From Tiliqua scincoides (taxonomy: Eukaryota; Chordata; Lepidosauria; Squamata; Scincidae): 64,000 nucleotides of DNA. Both the position numbers and the translations under genes were made by a program. Position 1 is the first letter of the stretch, and each line of letters begins with the position of its first letter. The notes below the pieces were generated by a model. That model did not search any database. It had not been told where the DNA came from and saw only the letters and a list, made by a program, of their open reading frames with translations. This document shows, one piece after another, positions 22,083-34,892 of this stretch. The stretch covers positions 8,362,218 to 8,426,217 of the forward strand of contig NC_089821.1 of assembly GCF_035046505.1 (NCBI RefSeq). Direction: 5' to 3'.

Positions 22083-23048
22083 ATTACCTAAGTTGATATA
22101 CTGGTAGCTAACTTCAACCAGTTAACTCAATGGCATAGTCAAGGTATGTAAACAATGTTCAATCAAACAGTCTTTTTGCTGGTACAGAAGGCAAAAAGGT
22201 AACAGAAAGAGGTTGGCAGAATGGGATCTGTAGAGCCAGCTGTGGCCCACGCAAGTTGTGCCTGGCAGCCAGCTGTGTCACCCTCTCAGTGAAGTCACAC
22301 GCCTTAACAGACACAACAAAAGCGTGGCTGGTCTCTGATGAAACATGGCTGGAGTAGATGCTACCTAGGTTACCTCTAGGAAAAGACTCAGGTTCAATCA
22401 CATGTGATGCAGAAGATCTGGGTTTTTATTTTATTTTTACATCGTTTCTTACCAGAGGTCAAGACTTGGATGATTTGAACTCAAGTTGGGAAAATACACA
22501 TTTTCGCAGCTCGTACAGACTCGAGTCCCTTGTCCAAAACTTGAGCACTCACTCAGGACTTGGGGGTTTTGCTCTAAAAATGAAAAGACTCAAAGACTCA
22601 AACAGACTCAAATCAAGACTCACTTGTGTGTGTGCTTGCTTTTATTTTTTTTTCTTTGACTTTTTTCTCGAAAAGACTCAGACTCGAGTCAAAATGACAT
22701 GAAAAATGACTCTGGGCGAGTCACAACGGCTGCCATTATGACTCATGGATTACTCAAGTCAAGGGGCGGAGACTCAGGACTTGACTCAAGACTCAAGGAA
22801 GTGGCTCCGGCACATCCCTATTTCTTGCAATCTGAAAAAAACTGCCTACCACAGACGCAGCTTCAGCATTTGTTAACTTCAAGAAGACTTGGGGTTTGGA
22901 GGCACCCACACTATTCCAGCTCCTGGGCTGAATTAACAGCCTTGCTCCCAGGGCAATGGCTACAAGCTGAAGGCTTTGTGTCTTCCCATCTCCCACCGTT
23001 CTTCTCAGGTTCTAACAAGAATCAGGTAGATCAGGAGCTACAACTGAC
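22083..23048. other. No recognised gene; gactcaaga-rich stretch
   Basis: About 22440-22800 is rich in variants of gactcaag/actcgag, probably a decayed tandem repeat. Confidence 0.45.
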
Positions 23049-23219
23049 AACCCAATTCTCACCAACTTTCCAGTGCCAATACTACATAGCAACAGGGCAC
23101 ACATCCTGCGGTGGTGGGGCAGTCATGGAGGCCTCCTCAAGGCAAGGGAATGTTTGGTCATTTCCTGAAGGCTGCATTGCACCTGAGTTGGCACTGGAAA
23201 GTTGGTTAGGATTGGGCTA
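23049..23219. repeat. Foldback family E
   Basis: Ends cccaattctcaccaacttt and aaagttggttaggattggg are inverted, with a conserved interior (ggcctcctcaaggcaaggg). No transposase. This is one of at least four copies. Confidence 0.7.
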
Positions 23220-23867
23220 CTCACCCTTCACACATGACTATCCTGCAAGAAAGTTCTTGGCTGTCCAAAAACGATGAAGCCTATTTTCACCTAGCTTGGT
23301 CTGCTGCCTGTTTCTCATTGCTGGTCCATACTGCAGACACAACTCAACAGATAGATGCATTCCTGTCCACAGAAAGGACAAACAGCACTCACTAAATATC
23401 ATGGTGAGTCTCTCAGATGAAGTAGAAGCTTTCGCCTGGAACCGCCATAAGGGAGATATATAACCAGCTTGGGGGGAAAAAATTACACTGTTCCATGCCG
23501 GGAATAAATCTCTTTGGGACAGCTAGCAAGATGGCTTTTGTTCTATCTCGGGAAATTGCGACCTTCCTGGACTGGTTTCCTGGCTACTACATGATGGGAC
23601 AGGAGAGCGCCAAGACTGATAAAAATAATGGACAAAGAAAGCAATGCTATTTCACTTGGGAAGTTGAAAGGGAACGGTACAGATCCAAATAATATCCTTC
23701 AACTTATTACGGTTTGTGTCACCAGACCTCTTGTGGACATTTCCAAACTGGTCTTGGTGAATCTTGACACAGGGCCAACCTTCTTTATGACACGAGTTGG
23801 GATTTGAGGACAGCCCCATGAATCACAGGTATCTTGGCAACACTCAAAGATCTCCATGAGGCCGAAC

Positions 23868-24146
23868 CAGTGGCATTGCTAGAGAGGGTGCAAAGCACTA
23901 AGTTGTGTATGGAGCCTCGCTGCAGTGTGCAAGCAGCCCCTCTCCCTTCCCTTTGGAGCCATTCCGGGTGGGGGGAGCACAGAGGAGGCATTCGCCTTGA
24001 CTGTCCATGAGCTCCATCCTGCATTCGCCTCCGTTTGCTCCCCAGCCTGGAATGGCTCCGAAGGGGAGGATGAGGGGCAGCTTGCATGCCGTGGTGAGGC
24101 TCCCTGCAAAACTTAGTGCTTTGCACCCCCTCTAGCTACACCTCTG
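23868..24146. mobile_element. hAT MITE family A, long version
   Basis: Starts cagtggcattgctagag and ends tagctacacctctg, with a longer centre (ttgactgtccatgagctcc). Flanks do not match clearly. Confidence 0.82.
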
Positions 24147-24187
24147 ATCTATCAGTGCACGATGTTTGCCTTCCTCAAAAAAAATGG

Positions 24188-24325
24188 TTGGCAACCTTCA
24201 GTCTCGAAAGACTATGGTATAAGCCTACAGCACCCGGTATTCCCAGGCGGTCTCCCATCCAAGTACTAACCAGGCCTGACCCTGCTTAGCTTCCAAGATC
24301 AGACAAGATTGGGCATGTGAAAAAC
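24188..24325 (-). mobile_element. 5S rRNA-derived SINE
   Basis: Minus-strand copy: tail at about 24188-24222, 5S body to about 24320 (ending gcccaatcttgtctgatctt when read on the minus strand). Close to the copies at 4621 and 20949. Confidence 0.9.
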
Positions 24326-24329
24326 CTGT

Positions 24330-25795
24330 ATGTGTCTGATACAAAACAACTAGCACTTTGGCCCGACATACCTTCTGTCCCCAAGATATCCGTGGGTTAG
24401 ATCACAATCTTTCTTCAACAGAATGGCAGGTTTCCAGACTGACAGAAAGCAGGATCTGACAGGGCATATTCTCCTCACTGTGCTGAGGGACAGAAAATGC
24501 TCCTGTTGTTCCCTCTGGTTTTACATTAAAATGAAGCAAGTCTTTGAATTCAAATAGCTGCTGAGTTCAGCAATCCAATGCTGCAGATTTAGCTGCCTTA
24601 TTTTTATTTTTGTTTTTTTTTTAAACCGCAATAACGTCAAAGCAGCAACAAAGAACCCCATGATTGGATTTCAGGGGATCAAGGCTTGTGTTTTGCCATA
24701 CCTGTTTTTACCGATTAATTTATTTTTTTTAAAAAATGATCTACTCATCCTCTGTCACCATTCTTGCATTTTTGCTGATTTTGTCTTTTTTAAAACCCAG
24801 GAAAAGAGTTCCAGAGTCCTAATACTCAGGTATTAGGACTGAATTAAGTGCTCACAAGTGCTTCTTCAACTACACACACACAGGTGTGCACCACTTAACG
24901 ATGGAGATACATTCTTCTATCCCCGTTGTTATGCGATTACGTTGTTAAGAGAACATTCAGCCCAGACTAGTGCCTAACCTCAATCCTAACCTCACTTTCC
25001 TGGGAGTAAGTCCCATTGAATGCAACAGGACTTACTTCTGAGCAGACCTGCTTAGGATTGTGCCCTTAGTTATTTGCTAGACATGACAAACTAACACATT
25101 CTTTAAAACGATTCTGACCCTGTTTCCAGGCAGCCCAGGGCAGCTTCTGGCTGCTTGGATCTGCACCACATCTTTAGGATAGTCCCATTGGGGCAGGTGC
25201 CGCTTTACCCAGTGCAAAGGGAAGTGATTCCCCTTGCTCTGGGCTGAGCCATAACTGGCCCCAACCTTGCTTTGGATAAGGGGTAGGCCAGCCAGTCTCC
25301 CTGTTCTAGCACAAGTTAGGATTGGGCTTTAGGTTGACCTACAACCACATTTAAACCCAGAGTATCTTGTTCTCTGTGTAGCATAACGGTTACTGATATC
25401 CCAGTCATAAAGCCATACAAATAAAAATAACAAAAGACTTATTTATATGTCAACCAGAGTGGTTGCCATGTTAATTTGCAGCAACAAAAACAACCAAACG
25501 CCTTGTAGGATCAGTTTGGGCAAAAAATATATAGTCAATGAAGCATTTGGTGATCACATGATCCAGTCCTAAAACCTGAGTAAAGACTCTGGGAAGATCA
25601 CGGGAAAGAGGAGACAAATAGGAAAGTTAGAAGGAAGAGATTCACCTTCAGAAAGGTTCATTATCTGGAAACTGTCCTGAAAGGTGAATATTTTAGGTAA
25701 TTAAATGTGGCAGCAAATTGGATTGCAGAGAAAATATGTCAGCAGTTTTGACTGTATGGGTGGTGATCACTCCTCCGTTCATTTGCCTGTATGCA

Positions 25796-25846
<51 letters not shown>

Positions 25847-26250
25847 GGAGAAGTTCCTTTAGATCATTGGTTCCCTGAGAAGTGGTCCATGAAGTCGCAG
25901 GGGGAAAAAATCACCTTTGATCACTTCCAGCATCTCACTGAGCAAGCACTCTTCCATAATAGACCACCAAAGAAGGTGGAAAGCGGACCACCCACAGCCA
26001 CAGCAAGCAAACAAAGCAGCAAAATGACTGGCATAGGTCTGAGGAGTCCAGTAGTTGATTGGGAAGCCTACCAGGAGGTAAGTAAAAAATAGCACCTCCT
26101 GCAGTCTATCCAATCACACACACCCCACCATAGCATGCAGTTGTTGGCATGACTGCATGCTATAACCTGGTGGGGAGAAGGAGTGTGCAGAACTGCCTAA
26201 TGTGACCCAATTGGGGGGATGTTTGTTTTATTTACAAATAGCAGATAGAG
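24330..26250. other. Mostly unclassified
   Basis: Holds one copy of the 85-bp short repeat (24975-25070), the (AC)n tract and a hAT fragment (25862-25935). The rest is unassigned. Confidence 0.45.
25798..25842. repeat. (AC)n microsatellite
   Basis: About 22 AC repeats. Confidence 0.98.
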
Positions 26251-26253
26251 ATG

Positions 26254-26460
26254 CACTGGTGTAGCTTACAGGGGGTGCAAAGCACTAAGTTTTGCAAGGA
26301 GCCTCAGCACGGCATGCAAGCGGCCTCCTCCTCCTCCCCAAAATGCCTCCATTTTGCTCCTATCACCTGGAATGGCTCCAAAGGGGAGGGGCCACTTGCG
26401 TGCTGTGCTGAGTCTCCCCGCAAAACTTACTGCTTTGCACCCCCTCTCGCTATGCCACTG
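26254..26460. mobile_element. hAT MITE family A
   Basis: Starts cactggtgtagcttacagg and ends ctcgctatgccactg. Flanks tagagatg/taggggcg match at 5 of 8; the differences are transitions, consistent with age. Confidence 0.8.
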
Positions 26461-26524
26461 TAGGGGCGAGTGCAAAACATGACAAACTGCAACAGGGTTA
26501 GAGGACTTTAGACATTGGTCCTAG

Positions 26525-26605
26525 CAGTATTATTATACTTTTTATTATTATGCTTTATTTTTATCCTGCCTTTCTCCCCAAAGGGACTCAAGGCTGCAGT
26601 ACTTT
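26525..26605 (-). mobile_element. L2-type LINE or SINE 3' tail
   Basis: On the minus strand it reads ccttgagtcc...ggggagaaaggcaggat followed by an aat-rich tail, matching the L2 3' end at 51410-51510. Confidence 0.65.
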
Positions 26606-26769
26606 TTATCTTGATTGCACTGCCCTGACCATGCACTCCTTCCAAGTACATTTAAGATTTCAGAACAGGCGATAATCTTTGCGAGAATGGAATCCTCATG
26701 TTTACATGTCAAATGTGGCTCGGAAAACAATAATGTGTTTTTCTCGTGACAGCTCCGTCAAGTAACATA

Positions 26770-27830
26770 TGAACATAAGAACAGCCCCACTGGATCAGGC
26801 CATAGGCCCATCTAGTCCAGCTTCCTATATCTCACAGCGGCCCACCAAATGCCCCAGGGAGCACACCAGATAACAAGAGACCTCATCCTGGTGCCCTCCC
26901 TTGCATTGGCATTCTGACACAGCCCATTTCTAAAATCAGGAGGTTGCGCATACGCATCATGGCTTGTAACCGGTAATGGATTTTTCCTCCAGAAACTTGG
27001 GTCGACACTTTCATCGACCTGTCCACCACCACCCCAAGATCTCTCTCCTGATCTGCCACAGACAGCTCAGAACCCATTAGCCTATATGTGAAGTTTTGAT
27101 TTTTTGTCCCAATGTGCATGACTTTATACTTACATTGAAACGCATCTGCCATTTTGCTGCCCATTCTGCCAGTTTGGAGAGATCCTTCTGGAGCTCCTCA
27201 CAATCACATCTAGTCTTCACCACTCTGAAAAGTTTGGTGTCATCTGCAAACTTTGCCACCTCACTGCTCAACCCTGTCTCCAGGTCATTTATGAAGAGGT
27301 TGAAAGGCACCGGTCCCAGGACAGATCCTTGGGGCATACCACTTTTCATCTCTCTCCATTGTGAAAATTGCCCATTGACACCCACTCTGTTTCCTGGTCT
27401 TCAACCAGGTCTCAATCCAGGAGAGGACCTGTCCTCTAATTCCCTGACTGTGGCGTTTTTTCAGTAGCCTTAGGTGAGGGACTGTGTCAAACACCTTATG
27501 AAAGTCCAGATATATAATGTCCATGGGTTCTCCTGCATCCACATGCCTGTTGATCTTTCCAAAGAATTCTAAAAGGTTCGTGAGGCAAGACTTACCCTTA
27601 CAGAAGCCATGCTGATTCTCCCTCAGCAAGGCCTGTTCATCTATGTGTTTTGAGATTCTATCTTTGAGGAGGCATTCCACCATCTTACCCGGTATAGATG
27701 TTAAGCCGACCGGCCTATAGTTTCCTGGGTCCCCCCTCTTTCCCTTTCTAAAGATCGGCGTGACATTTGCTATCCTCCAGTCTTCTGGCACTGTGGCCGT
27801 TTTGAGGGACAAGCTGCATAACAGTATACA
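26770..27830 (-). mobile_element. CR1 LINE with reverse transcriptase, broken
   Basis: Minus strand, from about 27812 downward: PEDWRIANVTPIFRKG, GNYRPVGLTSIPGKMVE, NQHGFCKGKSCLTNLL, DIIYLDFHKVFDTVPH (motif A), GMPQGSVLGPVPFNLFI (motif B), FADDTKLF (catalytic). The frame breaks near 27370. The stretch between the RT and the 3' UTR (about 26998) is missing, so the copy is internally deleted. The terminal part resembles the 7.4 kb copies. Confidence 0.9.
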
Positions 27831-28856
27831 AGTATTCCTTATTTATAGATGAACTGGTAAGTCACCACATTTTGAATGGAAGCTTGGTGTCATTTTGTTT
27901 TTGTTTTAACTAGCAACAAATCTTAGAGGATAAATTATGCACGTAAATATTTTCGGCACATTTGCCATGCCTGGCTAGCAATTCAAATTATGGCACAATC
28001 CTATTCGCGCGCCAGCACTCTGCGACAGCGTTACAGTTAGATGTGCTGAAGGGGAAGGCCAGAGCCTTCCCACATGTGTTGAAACAGCGGAGGAATGCCC
28101 GCTGGCGAAGGCACGTTCTGTGCTGTGCAACGCTGGGGCAGGAGAGGTCGAGGAGGGGTGGAATGGGCGGGTGTAGGGCAGTGACGGTTTGGGGTGGGTG
28201 GACTGGGCCAAGGGGGGTTGTGGGATCAGTGGCACCAGTGTGCACTGTATCCTATCCCCCTTCCCAGGCCTGATCCACCAACATGAATAAACACGGATTA
28301 GTGCCAGTGATATCACTGGGGCAGGTCCAAATTGCTCCATCGGGCCAGCTGGGCCTTACCCTGGAGAGACCTCCAGCCTGCAGAATTCCCCCATAGGATG
28401 CAACAAAAGCTGCACTGGTGCTGCTGCATCAGCACTTAAATAGAACTGGGTTGCCCGTCAATTGATTTTTATGCATTACAAGGATTTTTTTCTTCTTCAT
28501 ATGGATAGCCATCCCCAGTGATGAATGACAACAAAATACTTAAGAGGGTATTTTTAATTATGTCAGCCTCCCTTGGTGAAAGGGTATGCCAGCTTTTGCA
28601 TGTTTGAGAAAATGGTTTGTAAGTAAAAGAATGGACATGATCCAGCCATAGCGCAGCTCTCTGCTGCTCAGTCTTAACAGCACAAGCCTTTTCCTTCTCC
28701 CACTATAGCCTGCAGCTGTACCAAAACATATGGGGGAGCCAACTGGGAAGCTTGGAAAGGGAAAATATTTTCCCCTATTCTTCCATAAGCTCCTGGATCA
28801 TCGATGGGTCTCCTCGGACCTGAGCCAGATCTTTAGCACAAAGGAAACAATGGCAG
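27831..28856. other. Unclassified
   Basis: 27990-28330 begins gcacaatcctattcgcg and ends near ggattagtgccagtga, which resembles the foldback family E style of ends. No gene. Confidence 0.4.
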
Positions 28857-29230
28857 CATAGAATCATGGAAGGGATCCATAAGCTCATCTAGTCCAACCC
28901 CCCTGCCTGTAGCAGGAAATTCTCCTAAAGCATTTCCAGCAGGTATCTGTCGAGCCTCTGTTCAAACATCTCCTGTGAGTCCGCCACATCCCTTGGCAAT
29001 TTTTTCCACTGTTGAACCACCCTTACCGTCAGGAATTTTTTCCTTGTCTCCAGCAGAAACTTCTCTTCCTGTACTTTGTACCCATTGGATCTGGGTCTAT
29101 TCTCAGATGCATTTGAGAACAAATCTATTCCTTCTTCCATACAACAACCCTGTGAAGAACGCTATCATATTCACGCTATCATACTCCTTTTCAGCCTTCT
29201 CTTCTCCAGGCTGAACATACAAGTTCCCTC
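28857..29230 (-). mobile_element. CR1 LINE, 3' end (second subfamily)
   Basis: The sequence tcatctagtccaaccccc and the C-terminal frame (KVQEEKFLLETRKKFLT, RVVQQWKKLPRDVADS) are typical of CR1. It differs from the aagaacataag subfamily. Confidence 0.85.
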
Positions 29231-29520
29231 AACAATTTAGGCAACAAAGAAGCCTCTTCAAAATGCAAAAAAAAAAAAAAAATCTTTAGCATTGTTAAAA
29301 GAACTACCTTTCTCCAAGCTCTTTTTTTAAAAGAGAAGTTCTCAAACTATCTGATGTGGTGGCCCAGCAATTTTTTCCCCCAGTGTGCCAGGGACCAGTA
29401 CCATCAAAAATATGAATTTTTGAGAACTTCTTGGCAGAAAAATATAGGTCTGATAACAGAGGCCTGAAAAATAGAGGGTCAGAAAAGTTTCTCCCAAAAT
29501 TTATGGTGGTTTGATACAAA

Positions 29521-29726
29521 TTTGGGGTGCTGATTCCAAAAATGGCATCCGTTTTGCCCGATCACGTCTAGTTTTGGAGCTATAGTATAGCCTCATTAGT
29601 GAATGGTTCAAGCAGTTTCCTCATGAGGAAGCTGCTTGAACCATTCACTAAAGAGGCTATGCCGTGTCTCCAAAACTAGACGTGATAGGGCAAAATGGGT
29701 GCCATTTTTGGAATCAGCACCCCAAA
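29521..29726. repeat. Long near-perfect foldback, 2 x 103 bp
   Basis: Left arm 29521-29623 (tttggggtgctgattcc...) and right arm 29624-29726 (...ggaatcagcaccccaaa) are reverse complements with few mismatches and no loop; the centre is ttcctcatgaggaa. A related foldback is at 98-338. No coding content. The element class is unknown. Confidence 0.9.
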
Positions 29727-29884
29727 TATACCCAGGAACTGGTGTACCGTTTAAGGAAGCAAAATGTGTGTTGGCCTGTGTAACTGAAGAAAGAAAGTAA
29801 AAATAATACACAATGAGCTTGTGTATGAAACAATAAATGGATCTCAAGCAAGCAATTTTAAAATGATTCTGTTGTTTATTTCTT

Positions 29885-30060
29885 TCCTAGAACATAAGAA
29901 CAAAAGAAGAAAGGCCCTGCTGAATCAGGCCCAGGGTTCATCTCGTTCAACTTCCTGTATCTCACAGTGCCCCCCCAGATGCATCAGGGAGCACACAAGA
30001 CCACAAGAAACTTGCATCTTGCTGGCACTCCCCTGCATCTGGCATTCTATTTACCCTTGC
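29885..30060 (-). mobile_element. CR1 LINE, 3' end fragment
   Basis: Minus copy starting agaacataagaac with gctgaatcaggccc. Diverged. Confidence 0.75.
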
Positions 30061-31520
30061 ACCCCCCCCCCCAAAGAAGACACCAGACTGCACTTGGGTT
30101 TAACTTGGTCCACTTTATTAAACAGAAGTGACTGATTTATAAACCAACTGAACATGAAACCTACTGAAATTCCCAGTGGACCAGCAACTGATCCACAGAC
30201 CACCACTTTGAGTAGCACTGATTTAGCAGGTTTCGTACTTTCATTTTTCAAGTCCAAGTGCGGTAGGCGTGAAACTCGGCCAAAATCAATAAGATCAGGG
30301 TTGGCCTTCGGGCAATAGGACCAATTACTCTGAATTAGGATGTGCACTTTGGAGGGGAACTGTGCCAATGTCACCACCTCACTCTGCAGCTGACGCCCTG
30401 GCATGGAATCATTCATGCCACGGTGCAGCAGGGAGGGTAGCTTGAGCAGACCACAACTATGTGCGGCCTGCTCACCCAACCCTGCATCCAAACAGCCCAA
30501 CATGCTTCCCCAAAAGCAGTTGGTGGTGTCATCGTCACATTGCTACCACCTACTTCCGGGCGCCATCAGCTGTGTTTGTCCCAGGAAGTTGGGGAGGTAG
30601 GGGGAGATGGAAGCCCTGGAAATATGTTTAGCATTCGGCCCCACAGCTAAAGAGAGCTGTGAATGATTACATTTTCTAATTGTATATTTAATTGAATTAT
30701 TCTTCAGGCTCTGACTGTATAGCCAGTGGTTATGGAGCCTTAAGGTACCAGTCTAAACAATATATTATTTGCACAGTGTTAAGCGCTATGTTGGTTTCAC
30801 AGTTTTGATGTGCCCAAATGGATACATTTCAATACATACAGCTGACTATATTTAGATGCTAGTGTCATTCTGACCAGGGAGCTGCTCCACCGCATTTATT
30901 TTTGTCCCTGGAGACGCAGAGCGAGAAAGAGAGGGCAGGAGGCCCTTTGAACTTAATCAGTTTTAACTGATTAATCAGTTTTAACTGATTTGGAAGTACT
31001 GCACTCATTTTCAGTGGAAAGGTCATTTTGTTGGCTAACTAGCGGGAGATAAATATATTCAGCTTGAAACACTAAAATTTATCTCCATGACTGACCTGCT
31101 AGTTCTGAGGAAATCACAGCAGAGTTTATGCCTCATCGCTAGGCTTATAATTTGAAAAATTAAATCACTTGTTAACGGTCTTAAGGGGGAATCAACTAGA
31201 TGCCCACTTGATACATACAAACTAGATACATCCCGAAGCACATATGTTAACTTTGCAAATTTCATTGGTTTTTAATTTTTATTTTATTTTAAGTATAAAA
31301 TGTGCAGGGGGTGGCAAAATTAGTAGTAGTGGTAGAGGGACATCAGTGCTTTGCACTCATCACAGTTACAATTCCAATCCTGTCCATCCCTCCCACATGC
31401 TATTTTTTAATGGGAAAAAAGCTGCCATTGAAAGCCAATGGAGTCTTCGTTCCATTAAAAATAGTACACAGGTTGGTCATGACTGTGACTAGAACTGCAG
31501 CAGGGAAAATGTACTACTGC
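30061..31520. other. Unclassified
   Basis: No supported gene. A short tandem cagttttaactgatt occurs twice at about 30957-30990. Confidence 0.45.
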
Positions 31521-31528
31521 TACCCTAA

Positions 31529-31754
31529 CAGTAGCGTACCTACAGAGGCAACATGATAAATATTGCAGGTACCGCAAAGCACCATGTAAGCAGTCCCTCC
31601 ATTGGAGTGGCTCCTCCCGTTCACCATTGAACAGCTCCACGCATTGCCGTCACTGCCCAAAATAGCTCCAATGGTGAGTGGAAGGGGCAGCTTACGCAGC
31701 TTATTGTGGCACCTGCAATACTTCCTGCGCTGCCCCCCTGTAGCTATGCTACTG
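31529..31754. mobile_element. hAT MITE family B
   Basis: Starts cagtagcgtacctac and ends tgtagctatgctactg. Flanks taccctaa/cctcctaa match at 6 of 8. Confidence 0.82.
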
Positions 31755-31857
31755 CCTCCTAACCACTGCCTATTTCATCACCACTTCCACATATTCTGTT
31801 TACTAAAAAAATAAAATAAAATAAAATTGCACAGTCAACATATGGCTCAATCCGATC

Positions 31858-32030
31858 TTAAGAACATAAGAACAGCCCTGCTGGATCAGGCCATAGGCCC
31901 ATCTAGTCCAGCTTCCTGTATCTCACAGCGGCCCACCTAATCCCCCAGGGAGCACACCAGATCACAAGAGACCTGCATCCTGGCGCCCTCCCTTGCATCT
32001 GGCATTCTGACATAGCCCATTTCTAAAATC
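31858..32030 (-). mobile_element. CR1 LINE, 3' end fragment
   Basis: Minus copy starting taagaacataagaacagcc, with agcttcctgtatctcacag. Confidence 0.85.
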
Positions 32031-32219
32031 TTGGCCTTGTGCTGCCAGAAGTCATGCCACAGCAACACAACTCTCTGGTGTTGTTTAGTTGGCAGCAATG
32101 GTAGGGAAAGTAAGGTTCAGGACAGGGAATGGGGAGTGGTCTGGAAGGGCTGGGTCTAGCAATAAAGATATACCCCAGATCCCATCCCCCATTTTTCATC
32201 CTGCCGTGACCCCTTCCAG

Positions 32220-32341
32220 CAAGCGCCTGCATGTTGCCATCACTACCCCAATGGCTCCGATGGAGAGTGGGAGGGGACGCTTACGCAGTGCATTGAGGCC
32301 TCTGCAATACAGACTGTGTCTCTCCCCCTGGCTACGCTGAG
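32220..32341. mobile_element. hAT MITE family B, right half
   Basis: Carries the right arm only (aatggctccgatggagagtg to ccctggctacgctga). Confidence 0.6.
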
Positions 32342-33007
32342 GTGGGCTCAGTGCAACACCATCCCTTGGAGCTCTACGTCTCTCTTTTTTTCAGAGATGG
32401 CTACAATTCTACGAGGAAAAATGTGAATTAATCAAAATACAGTTAGAAGGGACTAAAAAGACACCTGGTCCAAGGCCCTGTCCTAGGATCGAAGCATCCT
32501 TCCGCATCCACCAGCCCTACACAGATCAAGCATAAATCATCCAAAAGACAGTTTTCCACTAGCAGTAAATAGACAGAGTGCGGAAAGATGCCTAATAAGC
32601 AAATAGATCCAAGAAGCTCAGTGTCAAATTAGACCTCACGTGGTGGCGGCACTTGCTGAAGGACTCCGATGGGGGAGGCTCTTCTTCACCTGCCTCCCTC
32701 TCCATCATATGTTCCTGAATTCGGCTACACACAAAAATGCATCCCTTCATTTCTTGCTTCTAATTTTTTTTTGGTAGTTTTTAGATAGCAGCAGCAGAAC
32801 TTGGACTAGAAACACAACAGAGGGGGAAGGGGGTTAACCCTTTTCTCCTGTACTGTTGCCCCATCAAAGCTGCTATTTGGCCCATGAAGGGGGTGGGAAC
32901 ACATTGGTGTCAAGAGCAGCTTTCCTTAGAGAAGGAAATGGCAGGTTTGTTGAAGATTTGAAATGGGCAACCACTGCAGAGGAGAAAGTTAAACCTCCTC
33001 TGTTAGT

Positions 33008-33900
33008 TAGTTGGCAACCTTCAGTCTCGAAAGACTATGGTATCGCGCTCTGAAAGGTGGTTCTGGAACAGCGTCTAGTGTGGCTGAAAAGGCCGATTCG
33101 GGAGTGACAATCCCTTCCACACTGGGAGCAAGTGCAGTCTGTCCCTGGCCTGTCTCCCTGGCTATGGGCCTTCCTTCTTTGCCTCTTTGCCTCAGACTGT
33201 TGGCCAAGTGTCTCTTCAAACTGGGAAAGGCCATGTTGCACAGCCTGCCTCCAAGCGGGCCGCTCAGAGGCCAGGGTTTCCCACTTGTTGAAGTCCACTC
33301 CTAAGGCCTTCAGATCCCTCTTGCAGATGTCCTTGTATCGCAGCTGTGGTCTACCTGTAGGGCGCTTTCCTTGCACGAGTTCTCCATAGAGGAGATCCTT
33401 TGGGATCCGGCCATCATCCATTCTCACGACATGACCGAGCCAACGCAGGCGTCTCTGTTTCAGTAGTGCATACATGCTAGGGATTCCAGCACATTCCAGG
33501 ACTGTGTTGTTTGGAACTTTGTCCTGCCAGGTGATGCCGAGAATACGTCGGAGGCAGCGCATGTGGAAAGCATTCAGTTTCCTCTCCTGTTATGAGTGAA
33601 GAGTCCATGACTCGCTGCAGTACAGAAGTGTACTCAGGACGCAAGCTCTGTAGACCTGGATCTTGGTATGTTCCGTCAGCTTCTTGTTGGACCAGACTCT
33701 CTTTGTGAGTCTGGAAAACGTGGTAGCTGCTTTACCGATGCGTTTGTTTAGCTCGGTATCGAGAGAAAGAGTGTCGGAGATCGTTGAGCCAAGGTACACA
33801 AAGTCATGGACAACCTCCAGTTCATGTGCAGAGATTGTAATGCAGGGAGGTGAGTCCACATCCTGAACCATGACCTGTGTTTTCTTCAGGCTGATTGTCA
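33008..33900 (-). mobile_element. LINE copy 4, 5'-truncated
   Basis: Same LINE family on the minus strand. It keeps the region from LTISLKKTQVMVQDVD through DFVYLGSTIS, a stop (tgagtgaagagtcc region, near 33590), then the last 175 codons with the zinc finger and the hairpin tail at about 33010-33042. It is more diverged from copies 1 and 2 than they are from each other. No clear target duplication was found. Confidence 0.9.
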
Positions 33901-34085
33901 ACCAACACACATACACGATGGTCCTGATTCAGATCTGAGGTGCAGCTGTTATGATTTTTAAAAAAGATGGAAATGTGTTGACACATTTCTCGGCATGTCA
34001 GGTCTGAGACAGCGCAATCCTAACGTGTTGGAAGAGGCAGGCCGATGTGCCTACATTGTATCCAGCACAAACTTTGGGCACTTAG

Positions 34086-34263
34086 GGCGCAATCCTAGCC
34101 CACTTTCCAGCACCAGCATAAGGGCAATACAGCTCCGAGGTAAGGGAACAAACATTCCCTTACTTTGAGGAGGGCTCTGTGAGTGCCACCCAACTGCAGG
34201 ATGCAGCACACGTCCCGCTGGCACCGCTATGCCAGGGCTGGAAAGTTGGTTAGGATTTGGGCC
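34086..34263. repeat. Foldback family E
   Basis: Starts gcgcaatcctagcccac and ends ggaaagttggttaggattt, with the interior aacattcccttactttgag. Confidence 0.65.
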
Positions 34264-34892
34264 TTAGTGACTCAGTCTGGGGCAAGAGGAATCGCTTCCC
34301 CTTACCCTGGGGAGAGCCACTGCAGTCCCGATGGAGCTACTCAGATCTGCGCCATCTCCGGAGGTAGCACAAATCCGAGCAGCCCAGGTCTGGCCCAGGC
34401 TGACCAGGAACGGGGTCAGGATCCAGCATAACCACCAGCTCCTGGCCCCACCTCCCACTCCCAGCCCACCTGCCCCCAGGAATGAGTGCTACCCGCCCTC
34501 CCCCTGCCTCAGAATGCCTCCATCCCGCCCCTTCCCCAGACCCCTGTGCTGGCCGAGCTCAAGCAGCTCAAACTCACCTTCCTCCTTCTGACACGGGGAG
34601 GTCAGTGCAAGCTGGCCTAACTGCCTCCGGAGTGGCGTGAAAGTGCTTTATTTCACTTTCACAACACTCCTGGGCCAGTGCAGGGGGTTGGTGCCACCTA
34701 ACAGCATGTTAGGATTGCGCCCTTAAGCAATCAAGATAAACAATATGAGACAATGAGCCAGACCTGCATCTCTATTCCTACCAGTCAGCTACACGTGATT
34801 GGCTGTGATAACGCCCTGTTGAAGCGTCCATTCTCCTGCGGTGAACACTATGATTTCCTGTGATGCTGAGGATGCTTGTAAGGTATTTAATT

